From: Lachnospiraceae bacterium | Lineage (GTDB): Bacteria; Bacillota; Clostridia; Lachnospirales; Lachnospiraceae | Assembly: GCA_024695665.1 (NCBI GenBank) | Contig: JAILHT010000089.1 | Coordinates: forward strand, 1 to 54,657 | Reading direction: 5' to 3' | DNA: 54,657 bases | In this document: piece after piece, positions 1 to 9,145 of the stretch | How the letters are laid out: each line of letters begins with the position of its first letter | How positions within the stretch are numbered: position 1 is the first letter of the stretch | Notes under the pieces: generated by a model | The model's database searches: none | Told to the model about the DNA's origin: nothing | The model's input: only the letters and a program-made list of their open reading frames with translations | Translations under genes and position numbers: made by a program

Positions 1-1
1 C

Positions 2-556
2 GTCGAGGTTGACTGGGATGGAATCTTTGCCGGAATTGACGGCGGAAGATATGATACAACATTTAACGGAGTTGAGATAACCGAGGAGAGGGCTGAGAAG
101 TACGATTTTACCGATCCTTACGCATACATCCGTACAGCTCTTGTGGTAAAGGGTGACAATGAAGATATCACTTCATTCGAGGATCTTGACGGAAAGACAA
201 CTGCAAACAGTATCAACTCAACATATATGCTCCTCGCGGAGAGCTATGGTGCAGAGTGTACAGCGGTTGACGATCTCGCACAGACGATGGAGATGCTTGT
301 ATCCGGAAGAGTCGATGCAACACTCAACGCAGAGGTTTCAATCTATGATTATCTCAAAGAGAAACCTGATACGGATATCAAGATAGTTGCTCTTACGGAG
401 GATGCCTCATACGTATCCGCACCTGTAAGAAAGGAGGAGGCGACAGCCTCATTAAAAGCTGCTATGGACGAGGCGATCGCAGAGCTTGCCGAGGATGGAA
501 CTTTAAGCGAACTCTCAGAGAAATATTTCGGCTCTGATATAACACAGGCAGACTGA
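2..556 (+). CDS. Amino acid ABC transporter substrate-binding protein, C-terminal part (5' truncated)
   Basis: The window opens inside this gene: the frame is open from base 2 to the TGA at 554-556, giving the last 184 residues. It belongs to the type-3 extracytoplasmic solute-binding proteins (PBP2 fold) that feed polar amino acid ABC importers. The family signature ITEERAEKYDFTDPY is at fragment residues 26-40. It is followed by the hinge into the second lobe (TANSINSTYM) and by VSGRVDATLNAE, a typical ligand-pocket region. The N-terminal lobe and signal peptide lie upstream of the window. A strong terminator follows, so any permease and ATPase must be upstream. The ligand cannot be told from this fragment. 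Confidence 0.9.
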   Translation, partial: VEVDWDGIFAGIDGGRYDTTFNGVEITEERAEKYDFTDPYAYIRTALVVKGDNEDITSFEDLDGKTTANSINSTYMLLAESYGAECTAVDDLAQTMEMLVSGRVDATLNAEVSIYDYLKEKPDTDIKIVALTEDASYVSAPVRKEEATASLKAAMDEAIAELAEDGTLSELSEKYFGSDITQAD

Positions 557-592
557 TAAAAAATCTCAACTAATCAATAGAAATTGCTAAGA

Positions 593-634
593 CAGACCAA
601 ATACTTAATTATATGTATTTGGTTTGTTTTTTTT
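593..634 (+). terminator. Intrinsic terminator after the substrate-binding protein gene
   Basis: A 12-bp stem (593-604 with 615-626, one G-U pair, core ACCAAATAC/GTATTTGGT) with a 10-nt loop is followed by eight T. It separates the amino acid transporter gene from the thrH operon. Confidence 0.9.
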
Positions 635-635
635 G

Positions 636-644
636 TGATATAAT
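636..644 (+). promoter_or_regulatory. Extended -10 promoter element ahead of thrH
   Basis: TGATATAAT is a perfect TATAAT with the upstream TGn extension. No good -35 box is seen at the right distance. Transcription would start near 651 and give a leader of about 100 nt that contains the hairpin at 661-709. Confidence 0.5.
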
Positions 645-660
645 ATATTTGATTTTATGC

Positions 661-709
661 CTTTTTTGACTTTGGATGTTTTTTTGACATCCTAAAAAGC
701 GTCAAAAAG
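661..709 (+). repeat. Two-tier inverted repeat in the thrH leader
   Basis: The outer arms CTTTTTTGAC (661-670) and GTCAAAAAG (701-709) pair with one bulged T. The inner arms GGATGT (674-679) and ACATCC (687-692) pair perfectly. There is no T-run after the 3' arm, so it is not a terminator. It lies in the predicted 5' leader of the thrH/phosphorelay genes. Its role is unknown. Confidence 0.55.
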
Positions 710-752
710 CGCAGAACACGGAATAATAATATAGGATAGCGAGGAAGAAAAA

Positions 753-1361
753 ATGTACATAGTATGCCTGGATCTAGAAGGAGTTTTGGTACCTGAAATC
801 TGGATAAAATTCGCCGAGGAGACGAACATTCCGGAACTTAAAAAGACAACGAGAGACGAGCCGGATTACGACAAGCTCATGAAATACAGAATCGGTATTT
901 TGAAAGAGCACGGCCTTGGACTCAAGGAGATTCAGGAGACCATAGCAAAGATTGATCCTATGCCGGGAGCAAAAGAGTTTTTGGATGAACTCCGTGCTAT
1001 GACGCAGGTTATAATAATAAGTGATACTTTCGAGCAGTTTGCTAAACCGCTCATGAAGAAGCTCGGATATCCGACAATATTCTGCAACACTTTGGAAGTG
1101 GCAGATGACGGTGAGATAACCGGCTTTAAGATGAGGGTTGAACAGTCAAAACTTACGACTGTAAAGGCATTGCATTCCATCGGATACGACACTATCGCAA
1201 GCGGAGACAGCTACAATGATATGGGAATGATTCAAAACAGTGCCGCAGGATTTTTGTTCAAGAGCACCGATGCCATAAAGGCACAGTTCCCTGAGATAAA
1301 AGCTTACGAGACATACGACGAACTTCTCAATGCAATCAAAGAGGCGGCAGCCGACTTATAG
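753..1361 (+). CDS. thrH: ThrH-type phosphoserine phosphatase / homoserine phosphotransferase (HAD family)
   Basis: This 202-residue HAD-superfamily protein matches ThrH along its whole length. In Pseudomonas ThrH dephosphorylates phosphoserine and can move the phosphate to homoserine, linking serine and threonine synthesis. Motif I is LDLEGV, with nucleophile D7 and the ThrH-specific Glu at position 9 in place of the usual second Asp, followed by LVPEIW. Motif II is ISDTF, and motif III is GDSYND near residue 152. The GAGGAAG ribosome-binding site fits the ATG. The phosphorelay genes begin 29 nt after the stop on the same strand, so co-transcription is likely, although no metabolic link is obvious. 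The family call is strong; the physiological substrate is inferred. Confidence 0.92.
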   Translation: MYIVCLDLEGVLVPEIWIKFAEETNIPELKKTTRDEPDYDKLMKYRIGILKEHGLGLKEIQETIAKIDPMPGAKEFLDELRAMTQVIIISDTFEQFAKPLMKKLGYPTIFCNTLEVADDGEITGFKMRVEQSKLTTVKALHSIGYDTIASGDSYNDMGMIQNSAAGFLFKSTDAIKAQFPEIKAYETYDELLNAIKEAAADL

Positions 1362-1390
1362 AATAGTTTTATGACAGGGAGTGTAAATTG

Positions 1391-1741
1391 ATGAGAGACA
1401 AACTTATTTCGATGGGAATTGACTATGATAAAGCGATTGAACTTACGGGTGAGGAAGATATACTTCTCATTGTCATGCAGACATACCTGGAAGATTTCAA
1501 TGATACATATAACGGAATAAAAAAGTCCTATGAAGAGGACGATTTTGAAAACTACACCATTCTTGTACATGGATTAAAGAGTGCGTCGAGGACCGTCGGA
1601 CTTATGGAACTTGGCGATCTTGCCGAAAAACTCCAGGATGCGGGACAGAGAACAGACAAAGAATTTATTGATGCACATACCGACAAACTTCTCGATATGT
1701 ACAAGGATGCTTGTGCAAAACTAAATGAGGTGGTTGGATGA
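1391..1741 (+). CDS. Free-standing Hpt (histidine phosphotransfer) protein
   Basis: This 116-residue, all-helical protein carries the Hpt signature HGLKSASRTVG, whose His accepts a phosphoryl group from one receiver domain and passes it to another. I start at ATG 1391, nine nt after GGGAG; a TTG directly before it (1388) is also possible. Its end overlaps the next gene by ATGA (1738-1741), so translation is coupled to the response regulator. A hybrid histidine kinase follows, so the three genes contain every part of a His-Asp-His-Asp relay. No DNA-binding output domain is present in any of the three. Confidence 0.85.
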   Translation: MRDKLISMGIDYDKAIELTGEEDILLIVMQTYLEDFNDTYNGIKKSYEEDDFENYTILVHGLKSASRTVGLMELGDLAEKLQDAGQRTDKEFIDAHTDKLLDMYKDACAKLNEVVG

Positions 1742-2514
1742 ACAAAAATGTCGTAATTATTTCGTATGAAATGAATTTTGTAATAGGATCCATGAGAGGT
1801 ATGCTAGAGGACAACGGATATGGGGTTACTATGTTGAAACCTCTCGTTTCATCGATAAACAACATGGTTCCCACTACGGACGTCTTTTTTATCTCCCCTT
1901 CGGGAATGGATTCGAATGCTCTTTTGAACCTTTTGGTATTTATGAAGGATATTTGTATAGAGAAGAGCAAATTCGTAATCCCAATCGGTACGAAGGAGGA
2001 TATTGAATCCATAAAAAGGGCACTGCCGGAGGAGGTTATACCGGGGGAGGTTGAGAAACCTTTTGCCGTAGACAGATTCAGACGAATAATGACGAATGTT
2101 GAGAATGTCATTGACAATGAGCTCAGCAGAAAAAGAATTCTTATAATTGACGACAACAAGATTTCTCTCGCGAAGACAAAGAGCCTTCTCGACGGAAAAT
2201 ACAATGTTACGGTTGCATCATCGGCAATGAAGGGGATTATCTCCCTTTCGAGGATAGAGCCTGATTTGATTCTTATAGATTATCTTATGCCTATTTGCGA
2301 CGGGAAACAGTGTCTTTCAATGATAAGACATGAGCCGGAGACGGAAAAGATACCTGTTATCTTTTTGACCGGTGTAAAAGATATGGACAAGGTCAGGGAT
2401 GCTATAAATGAGAATCCCGACGGATATCTTTTAAAAGATATGCCTGCCAGAGAATTCAGGCAGTTTATAGATTCATTTTTCTATAAGAAGGGAATGGAAG
2501 AAAGTGCAACCTGA
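1738..2514 (+). CDS. Response regulator: N-terminal pseudo-receiver plus C-terminal receiver, no output domain
   Basis: This 258-residue protein has two receiver-like halves. The C-terminal half (about 132-250) is a normal REC domain: acidic pair D138/D139, phospho-acceptor D181 in [14 protein letters not shown]211 and K233. The N-terminal half (about 3-125) has the same alternating pattern (NVVIISYE, then [11 protein letters not shown], then [11 protein letters not shown], then EKPF with the conserved Lys), but the phospho-acceptor strand ends in Ser instead of Asp, so it should not be phosphorylated. There is no DNA-binding, cyclic-di-GMP or enzymatic output domain. It overlaps the hpt gene by 4 nt and the kinase gene by 11 nt. 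The pseudo-receiver reading comes from the pattern only; no structure was compared. Confidence 0.85.
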   Translation: MNKNVVIISYEMNFVIGSMRGMLEDNGYGVTMLKPLVSSINNMVPTTDVFFISPSGMDSNALLNLLVFMKDICIEKSKFVIPIGTKEDIESIKRALPEEVIPGEVEKPFAVDRFRRIMTNVENVIDNELSRKRILIIDDNKISLAKTKSLLDGKYNVTVASSAMKGIISLSRIEPDLILIDYLMPICDGKQCLSMIRHEPETEKIPVIFLTGVKDMDKVRDAINENPDGYLLKDMPAREFRQFIDSFFYKKGMEESAT

Positions 2515-5152
2515 TGTATTTATCGTAACGGCACCATACTTCATGTCATGGGGGAAAATTCTATATTGTGTGGCGGCGGCATTGAATGTAATTTTGCTTT
2601 TTATATTAGCCACAGAAAGGCCGAAAGACGGGAATGAGCTGGGGATGAAGAGATCCTTGGCTATGTGTTGCGGCCTTTTTTTCATTGAATGTATTATTTA
2701 CGGAGTTAACCTTTGGGTAATAAATGAGAATCAGGCCAGAGTATGTTACACACTTGTAGCCTGCATTATGGATTTTGAATCCTTCTATTTTGCGGTTTTC
2801 CTCTGGCATTATCTCAAGATGCCGATGAAGATCAAGAAGACGGCTTCAAGGATACTTGGGATACTTGTACTTATCGATGTCGCAAATCTTCTTTACAATG
2901 TCAAGACGGACAATGTGATAAAGGTAAAACTTATAAATGAGGGGCTTCCGGGGGAGATGTACGCATATAGCACCGGCCCTATGGTTGGATGGCATGTGGT
3001 TCTTCTTATCGGCATGCTTATTATCTTGAGCGGACTCATTCTCTACAAGACCTGGGAGACACCTTATTTTTTCAAGTACAGATACGGCATTATATGGGGA
3101 TGCTTTATGGCATCGGCCCTCTTTGAGATTCTCTATATCAATATTTCAAGTTCGATAGCAGTGAATTTCAGATATGCCGCAAATGCCATAATTGTCTATC
3201 TTACATACTATTTTACCTACAGATACAGAAGGCGTTTCACCAATATGGTGTCCGGTCTTATGATACAGTATGCGGATCTAGCGGTAATGCTCTTTGATTT
3301 TGACGGAAAGCCGGCTGTTATTAGCGCAAAGGCATACAATCTTTTTCCTGAGATTGATGAGACTATTCAGCTCGATGAATTTCTTGAGCTATATCATATC
3401 GAAAAACCTCTCGATTCAAACTGGGAAGAGATAATTCAGATCGGGGACACTTATCAGAAGTGTGCATTCTCCATAATGAACAACAACAGGGGGCAGGTCA
3501 TCGGAAGAAATTTTGTATTTACTGATGTGTCCTCGGAGTACAAAGCCTATTACAATGAGGAGCAGATGACGCAGATTGTCAGACGTGCCTATGATATATT
3601 TGCTAGGGTGAATCTTAAAGATTCATCAATCAGGGCAGAGTTTTTTACCGGAAGTATGGCCGGTCAGGAATTTGAAGCGGACAACTATTACGAGTGGGCT
3701 GATGAGTTCATAGTGGCTCTGATGGACAAGAGCAATGCTTACAGGGCCAGAGAGTTTTTGAAATCGCTTCCTAAAAAATATGAGAGAGGCAACTATGATG
3801 CTGAGAATCTCGAGAAGGATATGTTTGCTATAAACAGAGCCGGAAGCGAGCAGTTCTATGAGGTTTCAATCAATTTTACGAATGTTAAGGATGAGCCATA
3901 TTGTCTTATACTGTGCCAGAATATCACCGATACGATAGAGATGCGGCGTACCTTCAATAAGCAGAGAGTACAGCTCAGAGCGGCGCTCAATGAGGCTAAC
4001 AGGGCGAAGATAGATGCGGAGAATGCGAATCTTGCAAAATCGGATTTTGTGGCAAATATGAGCCATGATATAAGAACTCCTATGAATGCTATTATAGGAC
4101 TCACCGACATTCTCCTCGACAAGGATGAACTTGATGACGATTCAAAGGAGAAACTCAATACCATAAAGAGCAGCGGAGATTTCCTGCTTGAGCTTATAAA
4201 TAATATCCTCGACTTTTCAAAGATTGAGGCAAACAAGTTCCAGATTGTCAAGACAAAGTATGATTACAACAAGATGATAAATCATATGATAAGCTTAAAC
4301 CTTGTGAGAATAGAGGACAAGGGACTTAAGCTTGAGACAAATCTCGATGAGAGCGTACCTCCTTATCTTTACGGGGATGAGACGAGAGTTGAGCAGGTTG
4401 TGATGAATATCCTTTCAAATGCAGTTAAATATACAAATGAGGGAACTATCACGTTGACGACTCGCTGGGAGAGTATAAATGAGAAGAACGGAAAGCTTTC
4501 CTTCTCCGTAAAAGACACCGGAGTCGGTATAGAGAAAAACCTTATACCTACAGTCTTTGAGGCATTTGAAAAGGTTGATACTTTAAAGAACAGAGGTGAG
4601 GAAGGAACGGGACTGGGACTTTCCATCGCAAAGCGTCTCACTGAGCTTATGGGCGGAGATATCAAAGTTTCCAGTGAGTATGGCAAAGGCTCTGAGTTCT
4701 CTTTCTGGTTTGAACAGGGAATTGCGGAGAATGCTGATGAACCGGGAGAGAGCAAGGTCGGATTTGCAAAGATCAAGAAGGCCGGAGCGAAGGTGCTTGT
4801 TGTCGATGACAATAAGGTCAATCTTTCCGTTATATCGCTTTTGTTAAAGAAATTCGGTGTAGAGACCGTCACCGCATCGGGCGGTGAGGAAGCTGTAAAT
4901 ATAATGGCTTCCGGAGAAGTTTTCGATCTTATATTTATGGATTATATGATGCCTGAATGTGATGGTATCACGGCGACAAAGAGGATAAGGGCTATGGATT
5001 CCGAGTATTACAGAACCATCCCTATAATCGCTCTCACCGCAGATGCGGTAAAGGGCGACAGAGAGAAATTCTTTGATGCCGGTATGAACGATGTATTGCT
5101 CAAACCGATAAAGAAAGAGGTGCTCGGAGAATTCTTAAACAGATATATCTGA
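2504..5152 (+). CDS. 7TM hybrid sensor histidine kinase with C-terminal receiver
   Basis: This 882-residue membrane kinase starts at GTG 2504 inside the end of the response regulator gene. Residues about 10-245 hold seven hydrophobic segments, the pattern of 7TM-type sensor kinases. A PAS-like middle region (about 250-490) follows, then a short coiled coil. The HisKA domain has phospho-acceptor H521 in [12 protein letters not shown]. The ATPase domain shows the N box ([11 protein letters not shown]639), DTGVGI and [12 protein letters not shown]. The C-terminal receiver has VVDDN and phospho-acceptor D813 in [11 protein letters not shown], plus LLKP. The Hpt protein upstream is the likely next carrier. 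The signal is unknown. The gene ends 2 nt from a convergent gene. Confidence 0.93.
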   Translation: MQPDVFIVTAPYFMSWGKILYCVAAALNVILLFILATERPKDGNELGMKRSLAMCCGLFFIECIIYGVNLWVINENQARVCYTLVACIMDFESFYFAVFLWHYLKMPMKIKKTASRILGILVLIDVANLLYNVKTDNVIKVKLINEGLPGEMYAYSTGPMVGWHVVLLIGMLIILSGLILYKTWETPYFFKYRYGIIWGCFMASALFEILYINISSSIAVNFRYAANAIIVYLTYYFTYRYRRRFTNMVSGLMIQYADLAVMLFDFDGKPAVISAKAYNLFPEIDETIQLDEFLELYHIEKPLDSNWEEIIQIGDTYQKCAFSIMNNNRGQVIGRNFVFTDVSSEYKAYYNEEQMTQIVRRAYDIFARVNLKDSSIRAEFFTGSMAGQEFEADNYYEWADEFIVALMDKSNAYRAREFLKSLPKKYERGNYDAENLEKDMFAINRAGSEQFYEVSINFTNVKDEPYCLILCQNITDTIEMRRTFNKQRVQLRAALNEANRAKIDAENANLAKSDFVANMSHDIRTPMNAIIGLTDILLDKDELDDDSKEKLNTIKSSGDFLLELINNILDFSKIEANKFQIVKTKYDYNKMINHMISLNLVRIEDKGLKLETNLDESVPPYLYGDETRVEQVVMNILSNAVKYTNEGTITLTTRWESINEKNGKLSFSVKDTGVGIEKNLIPTVFEAFEKVDTLKNRGEEGTGLGLSIAKRLTELMGGDIKVSSEYGKGSEFSFWFEQGIAENADEPGESKVGFAKIKKAGAKVLVVDDNKVNLSVISLLLKKFGVETVTASGGEEAVNIMASGEVFDLIFMDYMMPECDGITATKRIRAMDSEYYRTIPIIALTADAVKGDREKFFDAGMNDVLLKPIKKEVLGEFLNRYI

Positions 5153-5154
5153 TT

Positions 5155-5775
5155 TTAGGATTCCCAAGCGCGGATTCTGTAGGTCACTCCGAGATCCTCA
5201 CAGATTTTGCGGCATTTGTCTTCCTGCTCGTGGGTTATTGTTGTATCTACAGTCGAGAGAATCACTTTCGGCACGTAGTTTTTTACCTCACCTGCAAATT
5301 TGAGCATCTCATTAAAGGAGATATCTCCGAATTTGCTTCGAACGATAGCCTGGTATGCAACCGGATCGGGAGTGTTTAAGCTTATTGATATCACATCGAC
5401 AAGCCCTTTGAATTCCGGAGCGGTATCTCTGTTATGAATAAGATTTGCAAGACCATTCGTGTTTACGCGGATGGTCTTTTTGTATTTTTCTTTTACAAAT
5501 GAAGCGACGGAAAGAAGGGCATCAAGACGCTCGGTAGGCTCTCCGTATCCGCAGAAAACAACCTCCTCATATTTGTCCATATCAAATTTTTCAAATTCTT
5601 TTTTGACCTCTTCGACGGTCGGCTCTCTGAGGAGCCAGAGGGTGTCGTCGGAGTCCTTATTCACCGTATCCATGTTCTGCCTCAGACAGAAGGTGCAGGC
5701 GCATGGGCATTTGTTTGTAAGATTTACATATAGATTGTTGTGAACTTCATAGAGAATAGTCATTCCTTTTTTCAT
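5155..5775 (-). CDS. TatD-linked radical SAM protein (TIGR04038-like)
   Basis: This 206-residue radical SAM protein has the iron-sulfur motif CxxxCxxC at C23, C27 and C30 (NKCPCACTFCLR). The SAM-binding GYGEP motif follows, then INTNG-like RVNTNG. Overall it resembles the short family often encoded next to or fused with TatD-type nucleases; its reaction is unknown. No tatD gene lies nearby here. The first ATG is preceded by AAGGAAGG at good spacing, so I kept it; a second ATG at codon 5 is possible. It is convergent with the kinase gene, leaving only 2 nt between the stops. Confidence 0.85.
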   Translation of the reverse strand: MKKGMTILYEVHNNLYVNLTNKCPCACTFCLRQNMDTVNKDSDDTLWLLREPTVEEVKKEFEKFDMDKYEEVVFCGYGEPTERLDALLSVASFVKEKYKKTIRVNTNGLANLIHNRDTAPEFKGLVDVISISLNTPDPVAYQAIVRSKFGDISFNEMLKFAGEVKNYVPKVILSTVDTTITHEQEDKCRKICEDLGVTYRIRAWES

Positions 5776-5849
5776 ATTGATCGTACCTTCCTTTGTAATA
5801 ATTGTAATATTCTTCTGTCTTTTGTTTGAGTGATAAGTTTGACCGAAGA

Positions 5850-6686
5850 CTACTTTGCGCTGAGCTTGTAGAGTATCTCCTCGAAAGCGACGCCGTCGGT
5901 AAGCGGTATGTCAAGCTCTATTGAACGGAGTATGCATTTCTTTATGAACTGCGAAGCCTTCTTTACGGATGCAAAAAAGTCCACACCGTTTATGGCATCG
6001 GCAGCTATTATTGCCGTGAAGATATCGCCGGTGCCGGATCTGGAAGTTCCTATCTTGTGAGTCTTAAGAAGCTTCGGTTCTTTGCCCTTCTCATAACAGT
6101 AGTTGCATACAAAAGTTTTTTGCGGGATGCCGGTTATAACAACCTTTGAAGGACCGATATCGGACACCTTTTTGGCGAGTGCTAAAAGCTCCCTTTTTGT
6201 CCATTTTTCTCTGTACTTGATGCCTGTCAGTATGCATGCCTCGGTGAGATTCGGAGTCACTATGTCGGATAGGATTACAAGTTCTTTCATGTGCTCACAC
6301 ATCTCTTTGGTATAAGTCGGATATGGTTTTCCGTAGTCGCCCATAACGGGATCGACTATCACTAAAGTTCCCTTTGATTTGAAATCATTTATGAAATCAC
6401 TGACGATGTTTATCTGTCTTGCAGACCCCAAAAAACCGGTGCATATTCCGTTGAATTTAAGACCCAGTTTTTTCCACATCTCAATATATTTTTCCATATA
6501 ATCGGTGAAGTCCAGGTGATAGAAATCCAAAAAGCCTGTGTGATTTGAAAAAATCGCCGTCGGTATCGGACAACACTGAACTTTGAGCATAGATATGACA
6601 GGTTGCTGTACGGCAACGGAACATCTTCCGAAACCTGAAATGTCATTTATCAAAGCAATCTTTTTTTGATGATTGTGGTTTGGCAT
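5850..6686 (-). CDS. pdxY: Pyridoxal/pyridoxamine kinase (PfkB/ribokinase-like)
   Basis: This 278-residue kinase phosphorylates B6 vitamers for PLP salvage. The start NDISGFGRCS, the internal IVDPVMGDYGK and the C-terminal anion-hole motif GTSRSGTGDIF (catalytic Asp) are typical of the PdxK/PdxY family in clostridia. I chose ATG 6686, which has GGGGGA upstream; the longer reading from 6740 adds 18 residues without a ribosome-binding site. The gene is divergent from the aldo/keto reductase across 214 nt that holds a Fur/PerR-like dyad. A related hydroxymethylpyrimidine kinase role is less likely given the pattern, but was not excluded. Confidence 0.85.
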   Translation of the reverse strand: MPNHNHQKKIALINDISGFGRCSVAVQQPVISMLKVQCCPIPTAIFSNHTGFLDFYHLDFTDYMEKYIEMWKKLGLKFNGICTGFLGSARQINIVSDFINDFKSKGTLVIVDPVMGDYGKPYPTYTKEMCEHMKELVILSDIVTPNLTEACILTGIKYREKWTKRELLALAKKVSDIGPSKVVITGIPQKTFVCNYCYEKGKEPKLLKTHKIGTSRSGTGDIFTAIIAADAINGVDFFASVKKASQFIKKCILRSIELDIPLTDGVAFEEILYKLSAK

Positions 6687-6781
6687 TAGTTTTTCCCCCA
6701 ATGTTTTCTTAATAATAGAGAATATCATATATGTATACAAAATAAAGCATTTTTTTTAATTATTGGATATGGTGCAAAATG

Positions 6782-6806
6782 AAAATGAGAATTATAATCA
6801 TTTTAT
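6782..6806. promoter_or_regulatory. Candidate Fur/PerR-family operator
   Basis: The dyad has perfect 7-bp arms AAAATGA (6782-6788) and TCATTTT (6798-6804). TGAGAATTATAATCA (6786-6800) matches 12 of 14 positions of the 7-1-7 Fur box. The overlapping TTATAATCATTTTAT (6792-6806) matches 12 of 14 positions of the PerR box. It lies between divergent pdxY and the ferredoxin-type aldo/keto reductase gene. The match is by eye only. Confidence 0.45.
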
Positions 6807-6900
6807 CTAAGTCGAATTTACAATCTTTGATTGAGATAAACTCTCCGCGAAATTCAATATCAGGCACGCGGAAACCGACTTGAACAGAAAGGATGAAATT

Positions 6901-7938
6901 ATGAGCAAAACCTTAAAAAATGTCACATTGGGGTCCACCGGAATAGTATCTCCGCAAAATGCTTTCGGAGCGCTCCCTATTCAGAGGGATGATATGGAAA
7001 CTTCGATTCGAATATTGAGACGTGCTTATGAGGGTGGAATGATATTTTTTGATACGGCAAGAGCTTATTCCGACAGTGAGGAAAAGATTGGAAATGCTCT
7101 TTCGGATGTGAGAAAGAACATATATATTGCCACCAAGTCTCAGGCAAAGGATAAAGAGGAACTCAAAAGGCAGCTCGACACCTCACTTAAGAATCTGAAG
7201 ACTGATTATATTGACATCTATCAGTTTCACTGCGCCGGTGTCGTATACAAGCCGGGAGACGGAACCGGAATGTATGAGTTCATGGAAGATATGAAGAGAC
7301 AGGGTGTCATAAGACACATAGGTATCACCGCCCACAAGATAATGGTCGCTGAGGAAGCTGTAAAGAGCGGATTGTATGAGACACTTCAGTTCCCGTTCAG
7401 CTATCTTTCAGGTGAGAAGGAGATAGCGCTTGTAAATCTCTGCAAGGAGAAGAACGTCGGTTATATTGCAATGAAGGGACTTGCGGGAGGACTTATAAAC
7501 AATTCGAAAGTTGCCTTCTCATATATATCTCAGTTTGATAATGTTCTTCCAATTTGGGGAATCCAGAGGGAGAGCGAACTTGAAGAGTGGCTTTCATTTT
7601 TTGATGAGCCGGCGGCTTATGATGAAGAAGCCAAGGCTCTTGTAGAAAAAGAGAAAAAGGAACTTGCGGGAGATTTCTGCAGAGGCTGCGGATATTGTAT
7701 GCCTTGCCCGCAGGGGATTGAAATCAATCAGTGCGCAAGAATGTCGCTCATGATAAGAAGAGCTCCTTCAAAGAACTGGCTGTCCGAGAAGTGGCAGAAG
7801 GCAATGCTTGACATTGAAAAATGTATAGAGTGCGGAGCATGTATGAAAAAATGCCCATACGAACTCAACACACCTGAACTGCTCAAGAAAAATCTTGCCG
7901 ATTACAAGAGCATACTTGCAGGTGAGACACAGGTATAA
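6901..7938 (+). CDS. Aldo/keto reductase with C-terminal 2x[4Fe-4S] ferredoxin domain
   Basis: This 345-residue oxidoreductase has an AKR TIM barrel with catalytic tetrad D51, Y56, K79 and H110 (FFDTARAYSDSE, IATKS, DIYQFH). It is followed by two cysteine clusters, CRGCGYCMPCP and CIECGACMKKCP, for two [4Fe-4S] clusters. This fused architecture is common in anaerobes, where the barrel may pass electrons to or from the clusters; the substrate is unknown. I start at ATG 6901, which has AAAGGA seven nt upstream; a TTG at 6880 is an artefact. The iron-responsive-looking dyad at 6782-6806 suggests control by iron or peroxide stress. The final codons are echoed by an imperfect 20-nt direct repeat just after the stop (7948-7969). 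Confidence 0.92.
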   Translation: MSKTLKNVTLGSTGIVSPQNAFGALPIQRDDMETSIRILRRAYEGGMIFFDTARAYSDSEEKIGNALSDVRKNIYIATKSQAKDKEELKRQLDTSLKNLKTDYIDIYQFHCAGVVYKPGDGTGMYEFMEDMKRQGVIRHIGITAHKIMVAEEAVKSGLYETLQFPFSYLSGEKEIALVNLCKEKNVGYIAMKGLAGGLINNSKVAFSYISQFDNVLPIWGIQRESELEEWLSFFDEPAAYDEEAKALVEKEKKELAGDFCRGCGYCMPCPQGIEINQCARMSLMIRRAPSKNWLSEKWQKAMLDIEKCIECGACMKKCPYELNTPELLKKNLADYKSILAGETQV

Positions 7939-7972
7939 AAAACATTTCAGGTATGAGGCACAGATATAAGTA

Positions 7973-9016
7973 TTATTTTGAGGTGAAGGTGCTCAAGGTC
8001 TCAGGAACGAAGTGCAGGGTATACTTTGTACCCTTCGTCAGCGTTACGGCAGTGGAGTAAGGAAAAGCATTCTGAACCACTTTTACGGTGACGGTTTTTG
8101 AGCCTTTTTTTAAGGTGATATTTCCCCTGTAATAGGTTTTGGCCTTGACCGAGTATATTAATGTACTCATCTTGGCGGTCTTAGCGCTGTCACCGGAGGA
8201 ATTTAGACTCGGATATTTTATTTTGACAGCGGCAATCTGAGCCTGTGATATAGCCTTTTTTAAAGTGATCGTGACGGTTGAACCGCTTCCGGTCACTTTT
8301 TTTACTTTGAAATTGTTTGTGGTGCTGTCCGTGGAGAGCGGGTCGTTTTTTCTCTTGAACTCCCTGAGTTTTGCGAGAAGTGTGAGGTAGCGCCCGGCCT
8401 GAGGAACTACCAGATCGTTTGAACGATCCTCGTTCACGGTATTGTTCTCATTTCTTATGTAGGTGTTGGCATACCCGTCGTAGGTGGTGTATCGGCATGT
8501 GTTCTGCCCCCATTTGGACAGATAGTTTGTTTGCTTTTTCAGATATGTCACTGCATTTCCGGATGATATTTTTTTCGGGACACTCAAGGCTTTCGCGTTC
8601 TTTTTGAGTGCCGAAAAGGCGGAATCATACTGTGAAGTGTAGTTAAAGCCTCCTTTTGCGATAACATTGAGGTGAGCTGTAATTGTTTTTCCTTTGTATT
8701 TGAAGGTTATGTCGCAGGTCCCCACCTTCTTTGTCTTTACAAGACCTTTTTTTGTGACGGTCGCAATCTTTTTTGCGGAGGTGGCATAGGTGCCGCCCAC
8801 CATAGATCCGGTGTAATATTCTTTCCCATAGGTGATCATGACAAAATCGCCGATATAGAAGCTCTGACCTTTTTCGATATTCATATCCGTCTCGGTGCCG
8901 GAGTATTTCCAACGGATAAAGTAGTTTGCCGCATCACAGTTCTCGGTAACAGAAAAAAGTACGGATAAACATATAAAGAAGATAAAAAATAGTTTTAAAG
9001 GTAATTGTTTTTTCAT
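7973..9016 (-). CDS. Secreted protein with bacterial Ig-like (BIG2-like) domain
   Basis: This 347-residue protein has an N-terminal signal peptide (Lys-rich start, hydrophobic FFIFFICLSVLFSV, cleavage after CDA). It is followed by a BIG2-like module of about 80 residues containing KKIATVTKKGLVKTKKVGTC, as in many Lachnospiraceae surface proteins. The rest (about 130-347) is Lys/Thr/Ser-rich beta-type sequence I do not recognise. There is no LPXTG motif or other anchor, so it is probably released or held by charge. It is convergent with the aldo/keto reductase gene, with no clear terminator in the 34 nt between them. Confidence 0.75.
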   Translation of the reverse strand: MKKQLPLKLFFIFFICLSVLFSVTENCDAANYFIRWKYSGTETDMNIEKGQSFYIGDFVMITYGKEYYTGSMVGGTYATSAKKIATVTKKGLVKTKKVGTCDITFKYKGKTITAHLNVIAKGGFNYTSQYDSAFSALKKNAKALSVPKKISSGNAVTYLKKQTNYLSKWGQNTCRYTTYDGYANTYIRNENNTVNEDRSNDLVVPQAGRYLTLLAKLREFKRKNDPLSTDSTTNNFKVKKVTGSGSTVTITLKKAISQAQIAAVKIKYPSLNSSGDSAKTAKMSTLIYSVKAKTYYRGNITLKKGSKTVTVKVVQNAFPYSTAVTLTKGTKYTLHFVPETLSTFTSK

Positions 9017-9145
9017 AGCTCTTTCCCTTACAATTCATATGTGAAATCAATCTGTAAATTGATAAAAATGTCAATACTTCAATAATTATATCGTCTTTGT
9101 AAGTTGGATAGTTAATAAGACAAAGCTAAGAATGCGGAGGATAAA

